Positions 8,098 through 16,526 of a stretch of DNA of 64,000 nt are shown piece by piece. Each line of letters opens with the position of its first letter. Within the stretch, counting starts at the first letter, position 1. Below the pieces are notes generated by a model. The model ran no database searches. It was not told the DNA's origin and saw nothing but the letters and a program-made list of their open reading frames with translations. The translations under genes were made by a program, and so were the position numbers. Origin of the DNA: Streptomyces sp. CB02009 (GTDB lineage Bacteria > Actinomycetota > Actinomycetes > Streptomycetales > Streptomycetaceae); assembly GCF_001905825.1 (NCBI RefSeq), contig NZ_LIVV01000002.1, forward strand, positions 1,286,329 through 1,350,328, in the 5' to 3' direction.

Positions 8098-8676
8098 ATG
8101 AAGCCAGAACGTCCCCGCCAGTTGTCCACCGCCGAGGAGCGCCGTGCGACCGTGCTGCGCACCGCCGTCGGAGCCTTCGCCGCCCGTGGTTACTTCGGCA
8201 CCACGACGACCGAGGTGGCCAAGGCCGCGGGCATCTCCCAGGCGTACGTCTACCGGCTCTTCCCGAACAAGGAAGCGCTGTTCGTCGCCGTCGTGGAGCA
8301 CAGCTTCGTCCAGGTCCGGGCCAGCCTGGAACGGGCGGCGGCTGAGGCGCGGGGCAGTACCCCGGAGGTCGTCCTGTCGGCCATGGGGGACTCGTACGCC
8401 AGGCTGATCAGCGGCAGCGACGGTGACAGCGACCTGATGCTCGTGCAGCTCCAGGCGCAGGCGGCCGCGACGTCCGAGCCGGCCGTGCGCGAGGCCGTGC
8501 GGCAGGGCTACGCCCGCCTCGTGGAGTACGTGCGCGGCGCCTCGGGCGGCAGTGAGCGGCAGGTTCAGGAGTTCTTCGCGCTGGGGACGCTGTGCCATCT
8601 GATCGTGTCGATGGGGGCGGGCGAGGTGGACGCCCCCTGGAGCCGGACGCTGGCGGCGGGCATCAGGCACTACTGA
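8098..8676 (+). CDS. TetR-family transcriptional regulator
   Basis: A 192-residue TetR protein. The N-terminal HTH is clear: RRATVLRTAVGAFAARGYFG, then TTTEVAKAAGISQAYVYRLF and PNKEALFVAVVEHSF. The rest is the variable ligand-binding and dimerisation domain. ATG 8098 (MKPERPRQLS) is taken instead of the in-frame 8062, because the intervening sequence is the putative operator. A hairpin with a U-run follows the gene, and a similar palindrome precedes the exporter, so it probably represses itself and the exporter/oxygenase genes. Ligand unknown. Confidence 0.92.
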   Translation: MKPERPRQLSTAEERRATVLRTAVGAFAARGYFGTTTTEVAKAAGISQAYVYRLFPNKEALFVAVVEHSFVQVRASLERAAAEARGSTPEVVLSAMGDSYARLISGSDGDSDLMLVQLQAQAAATSEPAVREAVRQGYARLVEYVRGASGGSERQVQEFFALGTLCHLIVSMGAGEVDAPWSRTLAAGIRHY

Positions 8677-8816
8677 CCCCGGGCCTGCTGCGGGCTCACC
8701 CCGGGGCCTGCCGCTGACTGACCCGTGGCCCGCTTCGGTGGGCCCGCGAGCGGCTGGTGTGCGGGGCGTGATCGGCGGGTGCGTGGCGCCCGGTCGGCGG
8801 GGCGCGGGGAGTGATC

Positions 8817-8845
8817 GGCGGGGCGTGGCGGCCCCGCCTGTTTTT
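8817..8845 (+). terminator. intrinsic terminator after tetR
   Basis: Arms GGCGGGGC (8817-8824) and GCCCCGCC (8831-8838), a 6-base loop, then TGTTTTT. This is one of the few hairpins in the window with a real U-run. It separates tetR from the exporter transcript. Confidence 0.75.
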
Positions 8846-8856
8846 CGGTCATGAAT

Positions 8857-8875
8857 GTGAGTGGTCGACCACACA
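8857..8875 (+). promoter_or_regulatory. probable TetR operator upstream of the exporter gene
   Basis: GTGAGTGGTCGACCACACA contains a perfect 12-bp palindrome GTGGTCGACCAC (8861-8872) and shares GTGAGTGGT with the site before tetR. It lies about 40 bp before the GTG at 8913 and just after the tetR terminator, consistent with control of the exporter promoter. Confidence 0.65.
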
Positions 8876-8912
8876 ATGAGGTCGCCAGAACTCAACGAGG
8901 CGGGAGCTTGTC

Positions 8913-10394
8913 GTGCGGAAGCATTCCGGAACCACCACCCGGCACCCCCGGGCCGCGCTGGCGGCACTGGCGGGCGCGCAGTTCACCGTCATGCTCGCCA
9001 CCTCCATCGTCAACGTGGCACTGCCTCAGATCCGGGCCGGAACCGGCCTGTCGGACAGCGGGACGACCTGGGTGGTCAACGCCTACGGGCTCGCCTTCGG
9101 GGCCCTGCTCCTGGCCGGCGGCCGTGCCGCCGACCTCCTGGGCGCCCGGCGGGTCCTGCTCGCGGGACTCGGCGCCTTCGGAGTGGCCTCGCTCGCCGCC
9201 GGACTCGCGAGCACGCCGGAGGCGCTGATCGCCGCGCGTGCCGTGCAGGGCCTCGGGGCGGCGGCCGTCGCCCCCGCGGCGCTCGCGCTCCTGATGGGCC
9301 TGTTCCCTCCCGGTCCGGGGCGGGGGAGGGCGCTGGGGGTCTGGGGTGCGGTCTCCGGAGCGGGAGGCGCGGCCGGTGTCCTCCTGGGCGGCGCTCTGAC
9401 ACAGGCGTGGGGCTGGCCGTGGATCTTCCACACGGTGGCCGCGGCGACGCTTCTCGTACTGGGCGGGACGGCCGTCGCCGTGCCCTCGGCACCGCTGGGC
9501 GACGGCCGGGGAGCCTCGCGGCCCGGCGGCGCGCCGGCGAAGCGCGGCCGGTTCGACCTCCCGGGCACCGCGAGCGTGACGCTGGCCCTCACCGCCCTGG
9601 TCGCAGGACTGACGGACGCCCGCCGCCTCGGCTGGGCGGACGCTCGGGTGCTCGGAACCCTCGCACTCGCCGCCGTACTCCTCGTCGTCTTCGCCCTGAT
9701 CGAGCGACGGCATCCCCACCCCCTCCTGCCGCCACGACTGTTCACCGAAGCCAGGGTCGGGGCCGGGAACGCGCTCATGGCGCTGCTCGGGTCGGTGTGG
9801 ATCGCCCTGTTCTTCTTCCTGCCGCTCCATCAGCAGCACGTGCTCGGCCTCAGCCCCTTGGCGACGGGCCTGGGGCAGCTCCCGCTGGCCGGATCGATCA
9901 TGCTCGGCTCGGCCCTGGCGCCGCGCGTCGCCCGGCGCCTCGGACCCACGGCGACCGTGACGGCGGCCCTGCTCACCGAGGCGGGCGGGCTGGCGTGGCT
10001 CGCACGGCTCAGCGCCGACGGCAGCTACGCCGCCGACGTCCTCGGCCCGAGCCTGCTGATCGGACTCGGCCTGAGCGTCGCCTTCGTCCAACTCACCGCC
10101 CTGTCCGTCGAGGGCGTCCCCCGCGGTGACGCCGGCCTGGCCGGAGGTCTGGTGAACACCACGCGCCAGATGGGCGGAGCCATCGGCCTCGCCGTACTGG
10201 CCACCGTGGCCGGCTCCGTCACGGCCCACGCCGAGAACGACGGCCGACCGCACGTGGAGGCGCTCGCCGCCGGCTACCGCACCGCCTTCGGCATCTCGGC
10301 AGCGGTCCTCGCGGCCGCCGCCGCCCTGGCCCTGGTCCTCGCCCGCCGGGCGAGCCGCCGCCCAGGGGCCCTCCCCCTGGCGCACACGTCCTGA
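8913..10394 (+). CDS. DHA2-type MFS drug exporter
   Basis: A 493-residue MFS antiporter of the EmrB/QacA type with about 14 membrane segments. It has the motif ATSIVNVALPQI in TM1, TTWVVNAYGLAFGALLLAGG with GRAADLLGARRVLL (loop 2-3 motif A), and the motif-C-like region GAVSGAGGAAGVLLGGAL. A Leu-rich stretch with basic loops runs from 230 to 260. GTG 8913 is used because the TM1 homology follows closely; the ribosome site is weak. It is the first of exporter, SRPBCC and oxygenase genes on one strand and is preceded by the putative TetR operator. Confidence 0.92.
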   Translation: MRKHSGTTTRHPRAALAALAGAQFTVMLATSIVNVALPQIRAGTGLSDSGTTWVVNAYGLAFGALLLAGGRAADLLGARRVLLAGLGAFGVASLAAGLASTPEALIAARAVQGLGAAAVAPAALALLMGLFPPGPGRGRALGVWGAVSGAGGAAGVLLGGALTQAWGWPWIFHTVAAATLLVLGGTAVAVPSAPLGDGRGASRPGGAPAKRGRFDLPGTASVTLALTALVAGLTDARRLGWADARVLGTLALAAVLLVVFALIERRHPHPLLPPRLFTEARVGAGNALMALLGSVWIALFFFLPLHQQHVLGLSPLATGLGQLPLAGSIMLGSALAPRVARRLGPTATVTAALLTEAGGLAWLARLSADGSYAADVLGPSLLIGLGLSVAFVQLTALSVEGVPRGDAGLAGGLVNTTRQMGGAIGLAVLATVAGSVTAHAENDGRPHVEALAAGYRTAFGISAAVLAAAAALALVLARRASRRPGALPLAHTS

Positions 10395-10453
10395 CCCACG
10401 ACAACAGTCCCGTTCCCCAGGCACGACCCACCACGAGAGAAGGAAGACCCACC

Positions 10454-10894
10454 ATGCACACCATCGACGAGAACGCTCCCGTCATCGTCCGCCTGTCCAC
10501 CGTGATCGACGCCCCGATCGAGAAGGTGTGGCAGCTCCACACCGACATCGACGCCTGGGCGACCTGGAACGCGGACGTCGACGAGGCCACCCTCGGCGGC
10601 CCGCTGCGGGCCGGCACGTCCTTCACCTGGAAGACCCATGGACTGGACATCACCTCCACGGTCACCGAACTCGTTCCCGGCGAGCGGATCGTGTGGGGCG
10701 GCCCCGCCAACGGCATCACCGGCATCCATGTGTGGACCTTCGAGCGGACCGGCGACCGGGTCACCGTCCGCACCGAGGAGTCCTGGAGCGGCGCACCCGT
10801 CGACGCGGCCACCGAGGAGCTCGGCCAAGCCCTCGACCAGTCCCTGCGGAACTGGCTGGCCTCCCTGAAGGACCGCGCGGAACAAGGCATGTGA
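10454..10894 (+). CDS. SRPBCC-superfamily (polyketide cyclase/START-like) protein
   Basis: A 146-residue single-domain SRPBCC protein: VIVRLSTVIDAPIEKVWQLH opens the fold, WATWNADVDE marks the first loop, then FTWKTHGLDITSTVTELVPG and a long C-terminal helix (TEELGQALDQSLRNWLASLK). These helix-grip proteins bind hydrophobic ligands, and some act as aromatase/cyclases. The ATG has a good ribosome site (GAGAGAAGGAAG). It lies 59 bp behind the exporter. Its role here is likely binding or turnover of a small hydrophobic compound (inferred). Confidence 0.85.
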   Translation: MHTIDENAPVIVRLSTVIDAPIEKVWQLHTDIDAWATWNADVDEATLGGPLRAGTSFTWKTHGLDITSTVTELVPGERIVWGGPANGITGIHVWTFERTGDRVTVRTEESWSGAPVDAATEELGQALDQSLRNWLASLKDRAEQGM

Positions 10895-10936
10895 GCCCCG
10901 TCCAGCCCCGTCCAGCCCCGCCCGTCCCCGCACACC

Positions 10937-10980
10937 GACTCACGCACTGCATCGCACGGACTCACGCACCGCATCGCACG
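10937..10980 (+). repeat. two tandem 22-bp repeats between SRPBCC and oxygenase genes
   Basis: The units at 10937-10958 and 10959-10980 differ by one base (T/C) in GACTCACGCAYYGCATCGCA-type sequence. They follow a run of GTCCAGCCCC repeats. No function is evident. Confidence 0.85.
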
Positions 10981-11029
10981 CACGGACACCGAGACGACAC
11001 CGGACACCCCGAGAAGTGAGGTTCCAGCC

Positions 11030-12391
11030 ATGACCAGCACGCCCTTCCTGACCGGCCACTACACGCCCGCCGTCGACGAGATCACCGCGACCGGGCTGAC
11101 CGTCGAGGGCAGCCTGCCCCCGGAGCTGTCCGGCCGTCTGATCCGCAACAGCCACAACCCGAAGCCCGGCGTCACGCCCACCCACTGGTTCAAGGGCAGC
11201 GGCATGGTCCACGGCATCCGGCTCCAGGACGGACGGGCGGAGTGGTACCGCAACCGCTGGGTGCGCACGCCCGCGCTGGAAGGCGCCCCGTACATGACCG
11301 AGACGGGTCCCGACCTGACCGCGAGCACCGCCGGCACGCACGTCATCGAGCACGGCGGACGGCTCCTCGCCCTGTGCGAGGCCAACGTGCCGTACGAGCT
11401 GACGCGCGATCTGGACACCGTCGGGGCGTACGACTTCGGAGGCCGGCTGCGCAGCGCGATGACCGCGCACCCCAAGACCGACCCGGTCACGGGGGAGCTG
11501 CACTTCTTCGGCTCCTCACCCTTCCCCCCGTACCTCATGTACTACGTCGCCGACCCGAAGGGAACGATCACCCGGAGCGTGGAGGTCCCCGGCGCCACCG
11601 CCGCCCTCAAGCACGACTTCGCCCTCACCCGGCACCACGTCGTCTTCGTCGAGGGCACGGTGGCCTTCGACCCGGGCGAGCACTCCGGCATCCCCTACGC
11701 CTGGAACGACGCCCAGCCGGCCCGGATCGGCGTCATGCCCAGGAGCGCGGACGGAGCGGCGCGCATCCGCTGGTTCCCCATCGAGCCCGGCAGCATGCTG
11801 CACGCCGCCAACGCCTACGAGGACGACCGGGGCCGTATCGTCCTGGAGGGTCCCACCGTCGACCGCGAGGGGTTCCGGCTCTCCTGGAACTGGTGGGTCG
11901 GCGCCCCCGGCCGCGGAACGGAACCCAACACCCGCTCCTACACGCGGCGTTGGGTGATCGACCTGGCGTCCGGCAGCGTCGACGAGGAGATCATCGACGA
12001 CCTGGCGGTGGAGTTCCCCACCCTCAACGAGGACTTCCTCGGTGCGGAGCACCGCTACCAGTACGCGGTGTCCTTCCCCGACCAGAACGGCCTCGGCGGC
12101 TACGGGGTCGTCAAGTACGACCGTGCGACCGGTGCGCGGAGCATCCACGAGGCCGGCAACGCGCGGCTGCCGAGCGAGGCGGTCTTCGTACCGGCCGCGG
12201 GGGGCACCCGGGAAGACGACGGCTACCTGCTCACGGTGGTCTCCGACCTGAAGCAGGACGCCTCGCAGCTCCTGGTGCTTGACGCCGCCGGCCTCGACCG
12301 GATCGCGACGGTGCACCTGCCCCGCCGCGTCACCGCGGGCATCCACGGCTCATGGATCCCCGACACCGCCTTCGGGGACGACGCGCACTGA
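11030..12391 (+). CDS. carotenoid-cleavage-type dioxygenase (RPE65 family)
   Basis: A 453-residue non-heme iron oxygenase of the carotenoid cleavage/lignostilbene dioxygenase family, a seven-bladed propeller that splits conjugated double bonds. The four Fe-ligand histidines are at expected places: His147 (AHPKTD), His195 (LKHDFA), His258 (LHAANAYE) and His439 (HGSWIP). The N-terminal HWFKGSGMVHGIRL motif is also present, as is the Glu in NEDFLG. Length is normal. No carotenoid biosynthesis genes are in the window, and the TetR-controlled exporter context suggests a dietary or aromatic (stilbene-like) substrate rather than an endogenous carotenoid; this is inference. Confidence 0.9.
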   Translation: MTSTPFLTGHYTPAVDEITATGLTVEGSLPPELSGRLIRNSHNPKPGVTPTHWFKGSGMVHGIRLQDGRAEWYRNRWVRTPALEGAPYMTETGPDLTASTAGTHVIEHGGRLLALCEANVPYELTRDLDTVGAYDFGGRLRSAMTAHPKTDPVTGELHFFGSSPFPPYLMYYVADPKGTITRSVEVPGATAALKHDFALTRHHVVFVEGTVAFDPGEHSGIPYAWNDAQPARIGVMPRSADGAARIRWFPIEPGSMLHAANAYEDDRGRIVLEGPTVDREGFRLSWNWWVGAPGRGTEPNTRSYTRRWVIDLASGSVDEEIIDDLAVEFPTLNEDFLGAEHRYQYAVSFPDQNGLGGYGVVKYDRATGARSIHEAGNARLPSEAVFVPAAGGTREDDGYLLTVVSDLKQDASQLLVLDAAGLDRIATVHLPRRVTAGIHGSWIPDTAFGDDAH

Positions 12392-12476
12392 CGAACGCGC
12401 GTGGGCACAGCGCCGGAGGACCGGGGGAACCGGTCGGCCGGCGCCTCGCCGCGCTCCGGGGGCAGGGTCGGCAGCA

Positions 12477-12605
12477 GGGGTCGACCGGCACGACGACGAC
12501 CTGCTGCCGGCTGCGGGTCAGCGGGACCATCGAGTTGCCGCTGGGCCGGAATGTCACGGTGGCTCCGCCGGAGAGCCTGTCTGTCACTGCGTCCCATGCA
12601 CCCAT
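12477..12605 (-). pseudogene. truncated S24/S26-like protein remnant
   Basis: From ATG 12605 the frame reads MGAWDAVTDRLSGGATVTF then RPSGNSMVPLTRSRQQVVVV and PVDP. This matches the N-terminus of a small actinobacterial family related to signal-peptidase/LexA folds (pattern TVTFRP-SM-P-R--Q-V-V-PV-P). After about 43 residues the similarity stops and an Arg/Pro-rich out-of-phase sequence follows; the frame runs into the 3' end of the oxygenase gene. The usual continuation (GDIVLV, YLH, NNRG) is not seen in any frame, so most of the gene has been lost, possibly when the oxygenase region was inserted. Confidence 0.55.
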
Positions 12606-12718
12606 CCCGGGATCGTGGCAGACCGCCCCCGCATCGCCCCACCGAATGACGTCCGCTCACGTGCGCGCGGACGTCCGGGGCCGCCGCCCGCGGCCCCGGA
12701 TGCCGGTCGGCCGATGGA

Positions 12719-14038
12719 TCAGCCGGCCCGCTCCTCCACCGGGGCGGTACGCGCGAAGTGGCGGGCCGTGGGCACGAGCGCGGCAGCCGCCGGTACGAGG
12801 AGGCACGCGGCGGCGCACACGGCGAGGACGGGCGTGACGCCGAAGTGGCCGATGGCGGGTGCGATCAGGGCGAGGCCGACGGGCGCGAGGCCGTAGGACA
12901 CCAGGAAGTCCAGGGAGGAGACGCGGGCCAGCTTGTCCGGCGCCACCTCGCGCTGAGTGGCGGTGAACCAGGGCACGTTGAACAGCTCGATGCCGACCCC
13001 GGCGACGGCGTACGCCGCGACGACCACGGCCGGGTGGACCGGCAGCATCAGACTCAGCGGTGCGACGCCGTACGCGCCGAGCCCGGCGAACGCGGCCCAG
13101 CCCTGGGAGCGGGGCCGCAGGCGGGCGATGACCAGAGCCCCGACGAGGGCGCCCACGGTGTACGCGGTCATCGCCGCGGCGAGCACCCACTCGGTGCCGT
13201 AGCGGTCCCGGCTGATCAGCGGCAGCGCGACGCTGGTGGCCGAGTAGCCGAGCGCGATGACGGCGACGAGGGCGGCGAGTCCGGCGAGGAACCACGGGTG
13301 GCGGCGCGCCTCCCGTATGCCGTCCAGGAACTCGGCGCGGAAGCCGGTACGAGGGGACGGCACCGCGACGGATCCCGCGGCCGCCGCAGAGGGTGAGACA
13401 GCGTCCGGGGACGCTTCCGCCGCCGTCGTGACGGCGCCCCCCTTGCCCGGGGCCAGTGCGGCGACCAGCCACAGCGCCCCGATGCCGAGCAGCAGCGTAC
13501 GGACGTCGAGGAAGGCCGCGAGGAGCGCGGTCAGGGTGGGTCCGGCGAGGGTGGAGCCGCGTACGGCCATGGTCATGGCGGCGTTGGCCTGCTGGCGGCG
13601 GGCGGGTTCCACGGTCTCCGCCGTGAGTGCCTGGAAGGCCGGCCGGCAGGCGCCCTGACCGGCGCCGGCGAGGGCCGCGGCGAACGTCATCAGCACGAGC
13701 GACCTGCCGAGGCCCGCGGCGAGCAGGGGTGCGGCGGCCGCCGCCGCGAGGGCCGACCAGAGGACGACCGCGCGGCGGGAGTGCCGGTCGGCCAGCACGC
13801 CGCCGACGGTGACGGCGGCGAGGAATCCGGCGGTGCGCGCGGCGAGGACGAGACCGAGTCCCGCGGCGCCGAGGTCACGGTGCAGCACGGCGAGCCCGAG
13901 GACGAAGGGCAGGGCCCAGGTCGCGAGGCCGGAGGCGGTGGTGCCCGCCCACAGGCGCAGGAACGCGGGGTCGAGCAGGACCGAACGCGGTGGCGGGGCA
14001 GGGGACTTGGTTGCTGCGGGCGCGGGTGTGGTGGTCAT
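12719..14038 (-). CDS. MFS exporter divergent from the metal-uptake operon
   Basis: A 439-residue MFS transporter of the enterobactin-exporter-like (MFS_3) group, about 12 membrane segments. It starts RSVLLDPAFLRLWAGTTASG, followed by ADRHSRRAVVLWSALAA (motif A), a long central loop with Ala/Ser-rich sequence, then REARRHPWFLAGLAALVAVI. ATG 14038 follows a GAGGAG ribosome site. It is transcribed divergently from the substrate-binding protein gene across a Zur-box-like palindrome. In metallophore clusters a transporter in this position usually exports the finished chelator (inference). Confidence 0.88.
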   Translation of the reverse strand: MTTTPAPAATKSPAPPPRSVLLDPAFLRLWAGTTASGLATWALPFVLGLAVLHRDLGAAGLGLVLAARTAGFLAAVTVGGVLADRHSRRAVVLWSALAAAAAAPLLAAGLGRSLVLMTFAAALAGAGQGACRPAFQALTAETVEPARRQQANAAMTMAVRGSTLAGPTLTALLAAFLDVRTLLLGIGALWLVAALAPGKGGAVTTAAEASPDAVSPSAAAAGSVAVPSPRTGFRAEFLDGIREARRHPWFLAGLAALVAVIALGYSATSVALPLISRDRYGTEWVLAAAMTAYTVGALVGALVIARLRPRSQGWAAFAGLGAYGVAPLSLMLPVHPAVVVAAYAVAGVGIELFNVPWFTATQREVAPDKLARVSSLDFLVSYGLAPVGLALIAPAIGHFGVTPVLAVCAAACLLVPAAAALVPTARHFARTAPVEERAG

Positions 14039-14094
14039 GGTGCGGTGCTCCTCGGGGGTGGGGGAGCGGGTCGGTGAACCGCCCCCGGGTTCTT

Positions 14095-14115
14095 TAATGA
14101 AAATGATTGCCATTA
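14095..14115 (+). promoter_or_regulatory. Zur-box-like operator in the divergent promoter region
   Basis: In an otherwise GC-rich region lies the AT-rich sequence TAATGAAAATGATTGCCATT followed by A. TAATG and CATTA form the outer arms, and the core TGAAAATGATT matches what I recall of Streptomyces Zur boxes (TGAAAATGATTTTCA type). It does not resemble the DmdR/IdeR iron box (TTAGGTTAGGCTAACC). It lies between the MFS exporter and binding-protein genes, where it could control both. Confidence 0.6.
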
Positions 14116-14191
14116 CAGTACCCTTCGAACGCGGCACTCCTGCCCGGTGCACGACAACACCCATGCCCGTCCCTCCCAGACCGGAGAACCC

Positions 14192-15229
14192 ATGCGCCAC
14201 CCCGTCCGTCTCGGCATCGCCCTGACCCTCGCCCTCGCCACCGCGGGCTGCTCCACCGCGGGCGGCGGTGGGTCGGCCGCGGACGCCGAGCCCGCCGCGC
14301 GTCCCGCCTCGAAGCCCGCCGCGACCGTCACCAGCTGCGGCCGCGAGGTGTCGCTCGCCGAGCCGCCGCAGCGGGCCGTCGCCCTGGACCAGAGCTCGAC
14401 CGAGATCCTGCTCGAACTCGGGCTCCAGGACCGGATGGCCGGCACCGCAAACCTCAAGACCAAGATCCCCGCCGGGTACGCGGAGGCGTACGCGAAGATC
14501 CCGGTCATCGCCCCGAAGATCGCCACCGGCGAGCAACTGCGCTCCGCCACACCCGACTTCGTCGTCGCGGGCTCCGCCGACCTCTACACCGGGGACCGTG
14601 CGGGCACCCGTGAGGAACTGGCCGCCCTGAAGGTCCCCACCTTCGTCAGCGCCGTGGACTGCCCGCAGCAGAACCCGCCCGGCCGCACCCCCTTCGAACT
14701 GCTCTTCTCCGACTACGAGAACCTGGGCAAGCTCTTCGGCGCCGAGGAACGCGCCGGCAAGCTCGCGGCGGACCAGCGCGCCGCGGTCGCCAGGGCGAGC
14801 GCGAACGCCCCGAAGGAGGGGCGCGGCGCGGACCGGCCGACCGTCGTCTACCTCTACTCCGTCTTCAACGGCATGCCGTACGTGGCGGGCGGGACCGGCC
14901 TGCCCAGCGAGATGAGCCGGATCGTCGGAGCCGAGAACGCCTTCGACGACGTCCAGGAGGACTGGCCCGAGGTCTCCTGGGAGGAAGTCGCCCGCCGCGA
15001 CCCGGACTTCATCGTGATCGGCGACCTCTCCGAGCGGGGCCGCCCCGGCGACAGCGCCGCCGAGAAGCGGGCCACGATGACGGCGCACCCGGTGATCTCA
15101 CGGCTGGCCGCCGTCCGCGACGACAGGATCCTCGAAGTGCCGGGCATCGAACTCGACCCCTCGGTCCGCTCCGTCCACGCCCTCGGACTGCTCGCCCAGG
15201 GCATGAAGGACCTCGGACATGCCCACTGA
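14192..15229 (+). CDS. metal/metallophore ABC transporter substrate-binding lipoprotein
   Basis: A 345-residue cluster A-II (BtuF/FepB-like) binding lipoprotein. The signal peptide ends in the lipobox LATAGC (Cys20). The mature part has RAVALDQSSTEILLELGLQD, PDFVVAGSADLY and, in the second lobe, VVYLYSVFNGMPYVAGG, with DFIVIGDLS near the end. ATG 14192 has a GGAG site; the in-frame 14147 start lies upstream without one. The family binds siderophores, cobalamin or chelated metals rather than bare ions. It is the first gene of a coupled operon to 20332. Confidence 0.9.
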   Translation: MRHPVRLGIALTLALATAGCSTAGGGGSAADAEPAARPASKPAATVTSCGREVSLAEPPQRAVALDQSSTEILLELGLQDRMAGTANLKTKIPAGYAEAYAKIPVIAPKIATGEQLRSATPDFVVAGSADLYTGDRAGTREELAALKVPTFVSAVDCPQQNPPGRTPFELLFSDYENLGKLFGAEERAGKLAADQRAAVARASANAPKEGRGADRPTVVYLYSVFNGMPYVAGGTGLPSEMSRIVGAENAFDDVQEDWPEVSWEEVARRDPDFIVIGDLSERGRPGDSAAEKRATMTAHPVISRLAAVRDDRILEVPGIELDPSVRSVHALGLLAQGMKDLGHAH

Positions 15230-16526
15230 GCCGCCCGCCGGTCCCGCCGCCGGAACGAACCCGGCCGACCTCCTGCTCCCGGCGGCCCGCGAGAGCGTCC
15301 GTACGGCGAAGGCCGTCGCCTCCGGGCAGCCGACACCGGGTCCGCCGGTCCCGAGCGGCCGATCCGGCAGGCCCGGCACGGCCGTAGCCCTCCATCCCAC
15401 AGCACCCGGCCCCGGAGGCGCCGCCCCAGGAGGACCCGTCCCCGAAGGCCCAGGCTTCATCGGCTTCCGCCCCGGAAGCCCTCCCTCCGAAGGGCTTGGC
15501 CTCGTCGACTTCGGCCCCGGAAGCCGACGCCCCCCTCTCCTGCTGCTCGCCACGGCCACCCTCGTGGGCTCGATCGTCGCGGCCGTCCGCATCGGCACCG
15601 CCGACACCGGCTGGAGCGATCTGGCCCGCGTCCTCGCCACCCGTCTCGGTCTGGACGTCGAGCCGCTGCCCCCGCTCGTGGACTCGCTCATCTGGGACCT
15701 GCGGCTGCCGCGCGTCCTGATGGCCGCGCTCGTCGGCGCCTCGCTCGCCGTGTGCGGCACGGTCCTGCAGGCCGTCACCCGCAACGCGCTCGCCGACCCC
15801 TACCTGCTCGGCGTCTCGTCCGGCGCGTCCACCGGAGCCGTCGCCGTCGTCGTCCTCGGGATCGGCGCGAGCACGCTCGGGGTCACCGGCGGCGCGCTCG
15901 TCGGCGCGCTGCTCTCCTTCGCGCTGCTGCTCCTCCTGCTGAGGCGTACCGGCCTCGACTCGGTCCGCATCGTCCTCACCGGCGTGGTCGTCGGACAACT
16001 GCTCACCGCGCTGACCTCGCTGATCCTGATGGCGTCGGCGGACGCGGACACGACGCGGGCCGTCACGCACTGGCTGCTCGGGTCGATGGCGCCGGCCCGC
16101 TGGGACACCGTCGTGGTCTGCGCGATCGTCACCCCGCTGGGCCTGGCCGCGGCGTGGCTGTGCTCGAGTGCCCTCGACGGGCTCGCCTTCGGCACCGACA
16201 CCGCCGCCTCCCTCGGCATCGGGGTGCGGCACACCAGGATGCTGCTGCTCGTGGTGACGGCCGCGCTCACCGCGGTCGCCGTGGCCACCGTCGGCGCCAT
16301 CGGGTTCGTGGGGCTGATCGTGCCCCACGGGGTGCGGTTCCTCGTCGGACCGCTGCACCGGGTGCTGCTGCCGTACGCGGCGCTCGCCGGCGCGGTGTTC
16401 CTCGTGTGGACGGACGCGCTCGCGCGGATCGCCTTCGCGCCCCGCGAGGTCCCCGTCGGCGTCATCACCGCACTCCTCGGCGTCCCGCTCTTCCTTCTCG
16501 TCCTGCGCAGAAGGGGTGAGCTGTGA
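15219..16526 (+). CDS. FecCD-type ABC permease with long N-terminal extension
   Basis: A 435-residue permease of the BtuC/FecCD family. The conserved part starts near residue 105 (PPLLLLATATLVGSIVAAVRI) and contains LPRVLMAALVGASLAVCGTV, NALADPYLLGVSSGASTGAV and GFVGLIVPHGVRFLVG, all diagnostic. The preceding 100 residues are Pro/Gly/Ala-rich with no membrane segment and are not normal for this family (about 340 residues). The start overlaps the binding-protein stop by 11 bp; an internal start nearer residue 100 is possible. Confidence 0.9.
   Translation: MPTEPPAGPAAGTNPADLLLPAARESVRTAKAVASGQPTPGPPVPSGRSGRPGTAVALHPTAPGPGGAAPGGPVPEGPGFIGFRPGSPPSEGLGLVDFGPGSRRPPLLLLATATLVGSIVAAVRIGTADTGWSDLARVLATRLGLDVEPLPPLVDSLIWDLRLPRVLMAALVGASLAVCGTVLQAVTRNALADPYLLGVSSGASTGAVAVVVLGIGASTLGVTGGALVGALLSFALLLLLLRRTGLDSVRIVLTGVVVGQLLTALTSLILMASADADTTRAVTHWLLGSMAPARWDTVVVCAIVTPLGLAAAWLCSSALDGLAFGTDTAASLGIGVRHTRMLLLVVTAALTAVAVATVGAIGFVGLIVPHGVRFLVGPLHRVLLPYAALAGAVFLVWTDALARIAFAPREVPVGVITALLGVPLFLLVLRRRGEL

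Noticed and set aside
14095..14115. Iron-regulator (DmdR/IdeR) box
   Set aside because: The sequence lacks the TTAGG/CCTAA arms of iron boxes and fits a Zur box better.
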